6,590 bases of DNA, taken from NCBI GenBank assembly GCA_015488565.1, contig WFNQ01000077.1:1-6590 (forward strand). The letters are read 5' to 3'. Both the position numbers and the translations under genes were made by a program. Below are positions 1 to 5,566 of the stretch, in pieces. Positions within the stretch are counted from its first letter, which is position 1; each line of letters starts with the position of its first letter. The notes under the pieces are model-generated. The model saw nothing but the letters and a program-made list of their open reading frames with translations, searched no databases and was not told where the DNA came from. This DNA comes from Thiomicrorhabdus sp. (GTDB taxonomy: Bacteria > Pseudomonadota > Gammaproteobacteria > Thiomicrospirales > Thiomicrospiraceae).

Positions 1-542
1 AAAAAAACATGTGCCACCAAAAAAACAGCCAATAAAAATGACATATAAGCAAATTCACTGTCTTCAAGGTAAAACATCACCGCCAACGGCACAACCGTCA
101 ATAAACCATACAAATAATAAATAAACCGAAAATTGGATAAAGCGCCCATACTGCCCGAAAAGGTTCCAAAAATAATAATGGTTAAAAACACAATGGAAAC
201 AGGGTCTGAAAAATCTAAAAACAGTGCTGATGACATCCCCATAATCGTGCCTGAAAACATCACCATCAAGGCAAACAATGCAACCCACTTTGTGACATAA
301 AGTGCTTTATTTTCCGCTCTGTAAAAAAGCTGATACAAAATAGCCCGTATCACAATTAAAACAATGAGAGCGGCATACCAGAAATACAATACATTTGAAC
401 CAACATTACGCCCCTCAAAAAGCACAAATAAAAAAATGGCGGTTCCAGCAAAAAACAACCCCACAAGCAACCCTGGAGACTGTTGATACAAAAGTTGAAC
501 CCTTTCCAATCGAATACGTTGTTCGTGATCCATTGATGCCAT
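1..542 (-). CDS. Multi-pass membrane protein, likely input domain of a signalling protein (partial)
   Basis: This reading frame stays open on the minus strand from an ATG at 542-540 to the left edge, giving 180 codons with no stop. The C-terminal part is outside the window. After a polar N-terminus (MASMDHEQRIRLERV, then LLYQQSP) come about six hydrophobic segments, near residues 24-44, 51-74, 85-109, 115-136, 139-159 and 164-180, joined by very short loops. A charged start with an LLYQQ-like motif followed by short-looped helices resembles, from memory, the membrane sensory module in front of GGDEF/EAL or histidine-kinase domains. No such effector is visible, so the signalling role is inference. 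A second in-frame ATG at 533-531 is an equally plausible start, with GGA about 9 nt upstream. The gene is divergent from the SYLF gene. Confidence 0.72.
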   Translation of the reverse strand, partial: MASMDHEQRIRLERVQLLYQQSPGLLVGLFFAGTAIFLFVLFEGRNVGSNVLYFWYAALIVLIVIRAILYQLFYRAENKALYVTKWVALFALMVMFSGTIMGMSSALFLDFSDPVSIVFLTIIIFGTFSGSMGALSNFRFIYYLYGLLTVVPLAVMFYLEDSEFAYMSFLLAVFLVAHVF

Positions 543-706
543 TCCATTTAAAATAGAATCTACTTTATTCTCATCTAGCGTGAAAAGATAGCATCAGCAA
601 AAAACCCTCCATATTTTTTTAATGCTTAATACCCCCATTCTTCTTGATTTAGATTAAAATGCTTTAAATTCAAATAAGTAATTTATCTTTAAAAGGACAA
701 CTCACC
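543..706. promoter_or_regulatory. Divergent intergenic region with SYLF-gene leader and FNR/CRP-like box
   Basis: This AT-rich gap lies between the divergent membrane-protein and SYLF genes and should hold both promoters. The clearest element is TTGAT-TTAG-ATTAA at 644-657, which differs from the FNR/ANR consensus (TTGAT, four bases, ATCAA) at one half-site base. AT-rich candidates for a -10 follow at 663-669 (TTTAAAT) and 679-684 (TAATTT), but none pairs convincingly with a -35. AAAAGGA at 691-697, 9 nt before the ATG at 707, is a good ribosome binding site. Regulation by an FNR-type protein is only a hypothesis, because such AT-rich matches arise by chance. Confidence 0.35.
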
Positions 707-1354
707 ATGTTTAAAAAAGCTTCAATCGCCACGCTGTTTTTAACTGCATTAACAGCCCTCTCTCCCTCTATTTATGCAGAAGATGAGGTATCCATTCACG
801 CAGAAGAAGAACTCATTCAAACTGAAACGCAAATGGATCAAAATGTAAACGATGCCGAATACCAATTAACCATTGCGGCATTTAAAAACTCCAAATCAGG
901 GCAGTTTTTTGATCACGCCTATGGTTTTGCTGTTTTCCCAACCATCGGAAAAGTAGGGTTTGTCATTGGTGGTGCTTATGGTGAAGGTCGTGTTTATGAA
1001 AAAGGGCGCTATAAAGGTCAAACCAGCATGACACAAGCCTCAATTGGCTGGCAATTTGGTGGGCAAGCCTACAGTCAAATTATCTTCTTTCAAGATCAAC
1101 GCGCTTACGATGAGTTTACCAGTGGTAATTTTGAATTTGGTGCTGCCGCTTCTGCCGTTGTCATCAATGCTGGTGTAGCCGTTGAAGCCTCGACGAAAGG
1201 CACTTCGGCCACGGCCAACGCCGGAAATAAGCACGTTAAAACAGAAGGACAATACTATAAAGGCATGGCTGTATTCACTATCGCCAAAGGGGGCTTAATG
1301 TATGAAGCCGTATTAAGTGGCCAAAAGTTCAGCTTTACTCCCTATTATCAATAA
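707..1354 (+). CDS. Exported SYLF/YSC84-domain protein
   Basis: The product is 215 aa. It begins with a typical Sec signal peptide: KK at residues 3-4, a hydrophobic core at 7-18 and probable cleavage after A24 (SIYA before EDEV). There is no lipobox cysteine, so it should be a soluble or peripherally membrane-bound periplasmic protein. From about residue 55 to the end it matches the SYLF (YSC84-like) domain: YGFAVFPTIGKVGFVIGGAYGEG at 72-94 (two glycine-rich blocks), an IGWQFGGQAYSQIIFF stretch at 113-128, and GMAVFTIAKGG followed by a C-terminal KFSFTPY. SYLF domains bind phosphoinositides in eukaryotes; the bacterial exported versions have no firmly assigned role. The AAAAGGA ribosome site 9 nt upstream supports the start. 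The next gene begins 25 bp downstream and is probably co-transcribed. Confidence 0.9.
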   Translation: MFKKASIATLFLTALTALSPSIYAEDEVSIHAEEELIQTETQMDQNVNDAEYQLTIAAFKNSKSGQFFDHAYGFAVFPTIGKVGFVIGGAYGEGRVYEKGRYKGQTSMTQASIGWQFGGQAYSQIIFFQDQRAYDEFTSGNFEFGAAASAVVINAGVAVEASTKGTSATANAGNKHVKTEGQYYKGMAVFTIAKGGLMYEAVLSGQKFSFTPYYQ

Positions 1355-1379
1355 CGTTAGATAGAGCATAGAGACCCAA

Positions 1380-1718
1380 ATGGATTTAGCATTGTTAATT
1401 GATTTCATCTCACCCATTGCAGAGTGGCTACAAGACTATTTATATGAGATTGGACTGGCCATGGTGTCGACCCTACTGGTCATCTACGGATCGGATATTT
1501 TAGGGTTGATTAAAAAGCAAATTGGAGGCGTACAACCCTTTTTACGCCTCACGCTGTTTATTATTATTTGTGCTTTTGGCTTTGCCTTTTTAACCAGCTT
1601 TTTAACCCCGCTACTCTTTGGTTTATTACACCAAGTCGATGTTATTTGGCTGCCTTTAATTGTGTTAATTAGTTTTTATCTCATTGGCTTTTTGGCCCGA
1701 AAAAAAGGATTTATTTAA
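1380..1718 (+). CDS. Small inner-membrane protein, DUF3392 family
   Basis: The product is 112 aa, with hydrophobic segments near residues 22-38, 55-83 and 88-106, the middle one long enough to be two short helices. Short basic stretches occur at KK (45-46) and at the C-terminus (RKKG, 107-110). The FISPIAEWL start, the LVIYGSDI motif (33-40) and the FLTPLL segment (74-79) match my memory of DUF3392, a conserved gammaproteobacterial family of unknown function. The upstream GAGA-type ribosome site is weak. It follows the SYLF gene by 25 bp and precedes a strong terminator, so the two probably form one transcription unit. I assign no biochemical role. Confidence 0.85.
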   Translation: MDLALLIDFISPIAEWLQDYLYEIGLAMVSTLLVIYGSDILGLIKKQIGGVQPFLRLTLFIIICAFGFAFLTSFLTPLLFGLLHQVDVIWLPLIVLISFYLIGFLARKKGFI

Positions 1719-1725
1719 CCCTGAT

Positions 1726-1734
1726 CCCCCCCCC
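1726..1734. repeat. C9 homopolymer, intergenic
   Basis: A run of nine cytosines lies 8 nt after the stop codon of the DUF3392-type gene and before the terminator stem. It is non-coding, so length changes would not alter a protein. Its length is easily miscounted by some sequencing chemistries. Confidence 0.9.
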
Positions 1735-1755
1735 AACACATAACGCCTTAAACCA

Positions 1756-1793
1756 AAAAAGCCACGTTATTTCTAAAAATAACGTGGCTTTTT
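1756..1793. terminator. Bidirectional intrinsic terminator
   Basis: A perfect 17-bp stem (1756-1772 with 1777-1793) closes a 4-nt loop (CTAA). The core is GCCACGTTATT paired with AATAACGTGGC, flanked by A5 on the left and T5 on the right, with more T-rich sequence to 1800. It follows the plus-strand DUF3392-type gene by 37 bp. On the minus strand the flanking A-run becomes a U-run, so it should also end ppiC transcripts, whose stop codon is at 1817. Its position between convergent genes fits a shared terminator. Confidence 0.93.
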
Positions 1794-1816
1794 ATCTTTT
1801 AAACATTCAGAAATGT

Positions 1817-2098
1817 CTAATCTGTACGACTCGTCACTTCTAATAAGTGATAACCAAACTGTGTTTTAACCGGTCCTTCAACCGAACCAATTTCTGCGCT
1901 GAACACCACTTTATCAAACTCAGGTACCATCATCCCTGGGCCAAACTCGCCAAGATCCCCACCACTTCTACCTGAAGGACAGTTTGAATGCTCTTTTGCC
2001 ACATCAGCAAAGTCACTTCCACTGTTAATCTGATCTTTTAATTCATTACATTTCTCTTCACTATCAACCAAAATGTGACGTGCTGTTGCTATAGCCAT
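1817..2098 (-). CDS. ppiC: Peptidyl-prolyl cis-trans isomerase PpiC (single-domain parvulin)
   Basis: The product is 93 aa, the same length as I recall for E. coli PpiC (Par10), and is a stand-alone parvulin domain with no signal peptide or membrane segment, so it is probably cytosolic. It catalyses cis-trans isomerisation of peptidyl-proline bonds. Visible family motifs are ARHILV (6-11, active-site H8), CPSGRSGGDLGEF (C40 to F52), MMVPEFDKVVF (56-66, substrate pocket M57 and F61) and TQFGYHLLEV (79-88, H84). The start is well supported: AAGGA at 2110-2106 on the minus strand lies 7 nt before the ATG. It is monocistronic, convergent on the terminator at 1756-1793 and divergent from the HMGR gene. 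Nothing ties it to the mevalonate pathway. Confidence 0.96.
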   Translation of the reverse strand: MAIATARHILVDSEEKCNELKDQINSGSDFADVAKEHSNCPSGRSGGDLGEFGPGMMVPEFDKVVFSAEIGSVEGPVKTQFGYHLLEVTSRTD

Positions 2099-2139
2099 AA
2101 GGACTTCCTTTTAATTTACAATAAAATACTTCAAAACAT

Positions 2140-2167
2140 ATATTAAGGCCTTAAAATTCATATTCAA
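2140..2167 (-). promoter_or_regulatory. Candidate sigma-70 promoter of ppiC
   Basis: Read on the minus strand, TTGAAT (2167-2162) could be the -35 and TAATAT (2145-2140) the -10, with a 16-bp spacer. This would start transcription near 2133 and give a leader of about 35 nt carrying the AAGGA site. Each hexamer matches consensus at four of six positions, so the call is modest. Confidence 0.45.
2143..2154. repeat. 12-bp perfect palindrome in the ppiC/HMGR control region
   Basis: TTAAGGCCTTAA is a perfect palindrome between the divergent ppiC and HMGR genes. It overlaps the spacer and the edge of the -10 of the candidate ppiC promoter, and lies about 47 bp upstream of the TATAAT of the HMGR gene. 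It could be a dimeric regulator's operator. It has no U-run and is too short for a terminator. Being AT-rich at the ends, it could be coincidental. Confidence 0.4.
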
Positions 2168-2200
2168 GCCCAATCCCTATTTAATTTAGCTTCCATCCAC

Positions 2201-2206
2201 TATAAT
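2201..2206 (+). promoter_or_regulatory. Consensus -10 element of the mevalonate operon
   Basis: This is a perfect TATAAT that ends 7 nt before the ATG of the HMGR gene. The matching -35 is poor: TATTTA at 2178-2183 gives a 17-bp spacer and TTTAAT at 2180-2185 a 15-bp spacer. A start 6-8 nt downstream of the -10 would put the first transcribed base at about 2212-2214, on or next to the start codon, implying a leaderless mRNA. Confidence 0.55.
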
Positions 2207-2213
2207 AGCAAAC

Positions 2214-3266
2214 ATGAAAAAAGACAGTCTCCCCCCCAATCAATACGCCTCCATTCCGATGCAATCCGTCGGTCCCTTCAAACTTATTGGTGACGTTGAG
2301 GTCGATGATTTAATGGTGCCCATGGCAACCTATGAATCGCCTCTCTGGCCCTCCGTTGCGCGTGGCGCACGTGTGGCGGCACACGCCGGCGGTATTCGCG
2401 TGACCGTGATGGACGAGCGCATGACACGCTCGGTATTACTAGAAGCACCCAATGCCAGTGTGGCACGTCAATGCCTCAAACAAATTCAATCTAGACATCA
2501 CGATTTGCAAACCATTGTGTCAGAGACCAGTCGTTTTGCACAACTCCTCGATACAAATTTTCAAGTCGTAGGAAACTTAATTTATCTACGATTAGAGTTC
2601 AGTACTGGCGATGCCTCAGGTCACAATATGGCGACCAATGCGGCCGACCGCTTAATCCCTTGGTTGCTTGAGAACTACCCCAAACTAAGTTACGTCTCTA
2701 TCTCGGCTAACTACTGCACCGATAAAAAAGTCTCCGCCGTAAACGGGATTTTAGGACGTGGAAAATACGTTATTTGCGAAACCACTATTCCTCGTAAATA
2801 TTGCAAACGCTTCTTAAAAACCACCCCCGAAGCCTTGGTGGATTTACACATCAAGAAAAATCTGATTGGCAGTATTGTATCGGGTGGATTACGCACGGCA
2901 AATGCCCACGTTGCCAATATGTTGCTTGGCTTCTATTTAGCCACAGGGCAAGATGCGGCCAATATCGTTGAAGGCTCACAGTCCATCAACCATGCCGAAG
3001 TGACCCCAGAGGGCGACTTGTACTTTTCAACCACACTGCCTAACCTCATTGTAGGTAGCGTAGGCAATGGAAAAGGGCTTGATTTTGTTGTGGACAACTT
3101 AGCACAACTTGGCTGTACTCAAACCGATGTTGAACCCGGAGCCAATGCCCGTCGCCTTGCTTGCATTGCAGGGGCAACGGCCTTTTGTGGTGAACTATCG
3201 CTGTTAGCCGCTCAAACCAACCCCGGTGAATTGATGGCAACGCACCTAAAACTGGAACGCTCTTGA
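2214..3266 (+). CDS. mvaA: Hydroxymethylglutaryl-CoA reductase (class I-like, soluble)
   Basis: This enzyme reduces HMG-CoA to mevalonate with two NAD(P)H. The 350-aa product is a catalytic domain with no membrane region. Catalytic residues align with the human enzyme: E41 (TYESPLWPS), K171 (NYCTDKK, 167-172), D247 (GQDAAN) and H344 (ATHL near the C-terminus). The nucleotide-binding motif SGDASGHNM (about 130-139, read as STGDASGHNM) parallels human SGDAMGMNM, and NIKKNLIGS-like (HIKKNLIGS, 212-220) and GTVG-like (GSVGNGKGL, 281-289) blocks also follow the class I pattern. The ATG at 2214 is the only sensible start: an in-frame TAG at 2187 blocks extension, and the next Met (M16) would cut the conserved IPMQSVGP block. 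No ribosome site precedes it. It heads the mevalonate operon, 17 bp before fni. The symbol follows bacterial usage; hmgA would also serve. Confidence 0.95.
   Translation: MKKDSLPPNQYASIPMQSVGPFKLIGDVEVDDLMVPMATYESPLWPSVARGARVAAHAGGIRVTVMDERMTRSVLLEAPNASVARQCLKQIQSRHHDLQTIVSETSRFAQLLDTNFQVVGNLIYLRLEFSTGDASGHNMATNAADRLIPWLLENYPKLSYVSISANYCTDKKVSAVNGILGRGKYVICETTIPRKYCKRFLKTTPEALVDLHIKKNLIGSIVSGGLRTANAHVANMLLGFYLATGQDAANIVEGSQSINHAEVTPEGDLYFSTTLPNLIVGSVGNGKGLDFVVDNLAQLGCTQTDVEPGANARRLACIAGATAFCGELSLLAAQTNPGELMATHLKLERS
2231..2237. repeat. C7 homopolymer at the 5' end of the HMGR gene
   Basis: Seven cytosines span the last base of codon 6 and all of codons 7-8 (L6 P7 P8). A one-base slip here would shift the frame at the very start of the operon's first gene. 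The present length keeps the frame open. Confidence 0.85.
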
Positions 3267-3283
3267 GTACAGGTAAATGATTA

Positions 3284-4333
3284 ATGACCAAACAAAATAA
3301 GCCAACCACTGCCTCTCAACAAATCACACAACGTAAGCAAGACCACATTGATGCAATTTTAAAAGACACTCAAATTGAGCGTAATCAAAGTGGCTTTGAT
3401 GACATACGCCTGATGCATCGTGGGCTTCCTCAGTGCGATTTAAAGCAGATAAAAACCGCCACGCATTTTCTTAATAAAGAGATCTCTTTCCCCTTTTTAA
3501 TCGCCTCAATGACAGGAGGTGCGGCACAAAACCTAGGAAACATTAATCGCCACTTAGCCGAAGCCGCCGAAGCCTGCCAAGTGCCGATGGCCGTGGGGTC
3601 ACAGCGAGCGATGATCTTAGATCAAGCCGCTCAACCAACCTTTGCATTACGTCAATACGCACCTACCGCCCCCCTCATTGCTAATTTAGGCGCAGTGCAA
3701 CTCAACTATGGCTTTGGACTTGATGAGGCGAAACGTGCGGTTGAAACCCTAGAGGCCGATGCACTCTACCTTCATCTCAACCCCCTACAAGAAGTGATAC
3801 AACCCGAAGGCGACACCAATTTTTCAGGATTGGCAGACAAAATCCATCAACTATCTCAACAGATAGACGTGCCCATTATTCTCAAAGAGGTGGGCGCAGG
3901 CCTCTCTCCTCAAGACATTGAACTTGGCTTACAAGCGGGCATTCAATACTTTGATGTGGCAGGTCGAGGAGGCACTTCCTGGAGTCGAATCGAAGCCCAT
4001 CGTGCCGACAATCCATTAGGGTTTGCCTTTCAAGACTGGGGACTAACGACGATTGAAGCCCTTAGAATGAGCCATCCCTATCAATCTAATGCCTTTTTTA
4101 TTGCCAGTGGTGGCATACGAAACGGCATAGATATGATAAAAGCTGTTATAATGGGCGGTCGTTTATGCGGAGTGGCTGCGCCTTTATTAGTCCCCGCACT
4201 GAATTCGACCGAAAATGTCATCCAATGTATTGAACAATTTAAACGAGAGTTTACCACTGCGCAGTTTTTGCTCGGCGCGCAATGCATGGATGATTTATAC
4301 TTGAACAACGCTTTAATCATGCCTAAACATTAG
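3284..4333 (+). CDS. fni: Type 2 isopentenyl-diphosphate delta-isomerase (FMN-dependent)
   Basis: This enzyme interconverts IPP and DMAPP using reduced FMN and Mg2+. A mevalonate pathway makes only IPP, so an isomerase is needed. The 349-aa product is full length for the family and has its motifs in order: RKQDHI (17-22), MTGGA (76-80), NLGAVQLNYG (134-143), HLNPLQE (164-170, with the Q and E expected to bind metal and substrate), KEVGAG (201-206), AGRGGTSW (226-233, flavin phosphate region) and ASGGIRNG (274-281). It is unrelated to the Nudix-type (type 1) Idi. The start at 3284 has AGG 10 nt upstream and lies 17 bp after the HMGR stop codon. An ATG at 3277 is out of frame. The gene is the second in the operon. 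Confidence 0.97.
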   Translation: MTKQNKPTTASQQITQRKQDHIDAILKDTQIERNQSGFDDIRLMHRGLPQCDLKQIKTATHFLNKEISFPFLIASMTGGAAQNLGNINRHLAEAAEACQVPMAVGSQRAMILDQAAQPTFALRQYAPTAPLIANLGAVQLNYGFGLDEAKRAVETLEADALYLHLNPLQEVIQPEGDTNFSGLADKIHQLSQQIDVPIILKEVGAGLSPQDIELGLQAGIQYFDVAGRGGTSWSRIEAHRADNPLGFAFQDWGLTTIEALRMSHPYQSNAFFIASGGIRNGIDMIKAVIMGGRLCGVAAPLLVPALNSTENVIQCIEQFKREFTTAQFLLGAQCMDDLYLNNALIMPKH

Positions 4334-4361
4334 GACAAATTCAAAGTGATTACACTATATT
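4332..4361 (+). promoter_or_regulatory. Possible weak internal promoter before mvaS
   Basis: The 53-bp gap between fni and mvaS is the widest in the operon. It holds AGGACA (4332-4337) and TATATT (4356-4361) with an 18-bp spacer, a possible sigma-70 promoter that would give a roughly 20-nt leader. Each hexamer matches consensus at four or five positions in AT-rich DNA, so this is tentative. Confidence 0.25.
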
Positions 4362-4386
4362 TAAACAGAAAGAATCCGCTCTAACG

Positions 4387-5559
4387 ATGAAAATAGGTAT
4401 CGATTTACTCCATTTTGCAACGGCAGACTACTACTTAGGTTTAGACACCTTTGCGGCCGAAAAGAATCTAGATGTAGATAAATTCTATATTGGCATTGGA
4501 CAAGAAAAAATGTCCATCGCACCGCCTGACGAAGATGTCGTCACCCTAGCGGCAAAAGCAGCCGCGCCCATTTTAGACCAAATAGACCGCAATGACATTA
4601 CCGCCGTCCTATTTGCGACCGAAACAGGCGTCGATCAATCCAAATCGGCAGGCGTTTTTCTACACGGGTTACTGAACCTATCTAAACGCTGTCGAGTGGT
4701 GGAATTTAAACACGCCTGCTACGCGGGTGCGGCCGCCTTGCAAATGGCAACGACGATGATTCGCGCCAATCCAAAAGAGAAAATTTTAGTCATCGCGGCC
4801 GACATTGCAAAATACGATGTTGATACCTCCGCAGAAGCCACACAAGGCTGTGGCGCGGTGGCGATGCTAATGACTGAATCGCCGCGTATTATCGAAATTG
4901 AAATCGGTTCAGGTTACTTTACCGATGATGTCATGGATTTTTGGCGCCCGAACCACCGCACCACTGCGCTGGTGGATGGAAAATACTCCACCAAAGTGTA
5001 TCTCAATAGCTTAAAGCAGACGTGGGAACACTTTACCGAGCAAACAGGAAAAACCTTTGAGGACATTGATTACTTCTGCTATCACATTCCTTTTACCAAA
5101 ATGGCCGATAAAGCCCACCAAACACTCATTCGAAAAACAGGGGCGAACGTCACTCCTGACGAGTTTAAAGCACAAACACTGCCCAGCCAACGCTACAACC
5201 GAATTATCGGTAACAGCTACAGTGCGTCACTGTTTATCAGCTTTATCTCTCTGTTGGATCACATTGAAGACAATATCGAAAACAAGCGTGTTAGCTTTTT
5301 CAGCTATGGGTCTGGGTGTGTCGCAGAATTTTTTACCGGTGTGATGCAACCAGGCTATCAATCCCTGCTCATGACAGATCGTCACCTAGAAAAAATTGCT
5401 CAAAGAACCGCTCTCACCTATGCACAATATTTAGCCTTCTACCACCCAAGTGAGGCATCAGAAGAGAACATCGTGTATGAACCAACCAATCGTGGCGGGT
5501 ATCGTTTAGCGGGCATCGAAAACCACAAACGCGATTACCAGAGAACATCAGACGAATAA
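4387..5559 (+). CDS. mvaS: Hydroxymethylglutaryl-CoA synthase
   Basis: This thiolase-fold enzyme condenses acetyl-CoA with acetoacetyl-CoA to form HMG-CoA, the substrate of the reductase encoded at the head of the operon. The product is 390 aa, normal for bacterial MvaS. The catalytic triad is intact and falls at the numbering known for the Enterococcus faecalis enzyme: E79 (FATET), C111 (FKHACYAGAAALQ, acyl-enzyme nucleophile) and H233 (CYHIPF). Other family blocks are GIDLLHF (4-10), GIGQEKM (36-42), AADIAKYD (137-144), GNSYSASL (275-282) and SYGSGCVAEFF (306-316). The start fits the family N-terminus (MKIGID), although no strong ribosome site is seen; AGAA lies about 12 nt upstream. It sits 53 bp after fni and 7 bp before mvk. 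Distinction from 3-ketoacyl-ACP synthase III rests on the E79 and GSGCVAEFF motifs. Confidence 0.97.
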   Translation: MKIGIDLLHFATADYYLGLDTFAAEKNLDVDKFYIGIGQEKMSIAPPDEDVVTLAAKAAAPILDQIDRNDITAVLFATETGVDQSKSAGVFLHGLLNLSKRCRVVEFKHACYAGAAALQMATTMIRANPKEKILVIAADIAKYDVDTSAEATQGCGAVAMLMTESPRIIEIEIGSGYFTDDVMDFWRPNHRTTALVDGKYSTKVYLNSLKQTWEHFTEQTGKTFEDIDYFCYHIPFTKMADKAHQTLIRKTGANVTPDEFKAQTLPSQRYNRIIGNSYSASLFISFISLLDHIEDNIENKRVSFFSYGSGCVAEFFTGVMQPGYQSLLMTDRHLEKIAQRTALTYAQYLAFYHPSEASEENIVYEPTNRGGYRLAGIENHKRDYQRTSDE

Positions 5560-5566
5560 AAAACCT

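Noticed and set aside
64..288. Minus-strand 74-codon frame
   Set aside because: It is an out-of-frame shadow of the partial membrane protein, rich in Cys, Phe and Tyr with no family resemblance.
356..547. Minus-strand 63-codon frame starting MEWHQW
   Set aside because: It overlaps the longer open frame starting at 542 in another register. That frame runs to the window edge and encodes coherent membrane helices.
572..600. Possible minus-strand promoter for the partial membrane protein (TTGCTG and TAGATG)
   Set aside because: Each hexamer matches consensus at only about three positions, too weak to annotate.
1040..1252. Minus-strand 70-codon frame opposite the SYLF gene
   Set aside because: It lies antisense inside a well-supported gene and shows no motif or ribosome site that I can recognise.
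3277..3279. Alternative ATG 7 nt before the fni start
   Set aside because: It is out of frame with the isomerase; the ATG at 3284 has AGG at a workable 10-nt distance and gives the family N-terminus.
2284..3309. Minus-strand frames opposite the HMGR gene (2284-2466, 2711-2917, 3046-3309)
   Set aside because: All are antisense to a gene with an intact catalytic set; the Arg-rich composition of the first is typical of shadow frames.
5057..5344. Plus-strand 95-codon frame within mvaS
   Set aside because: It is a shifted frame of mvaS; the true frame holds the catalytic His and the GSGCVAEFF block over the same bases.
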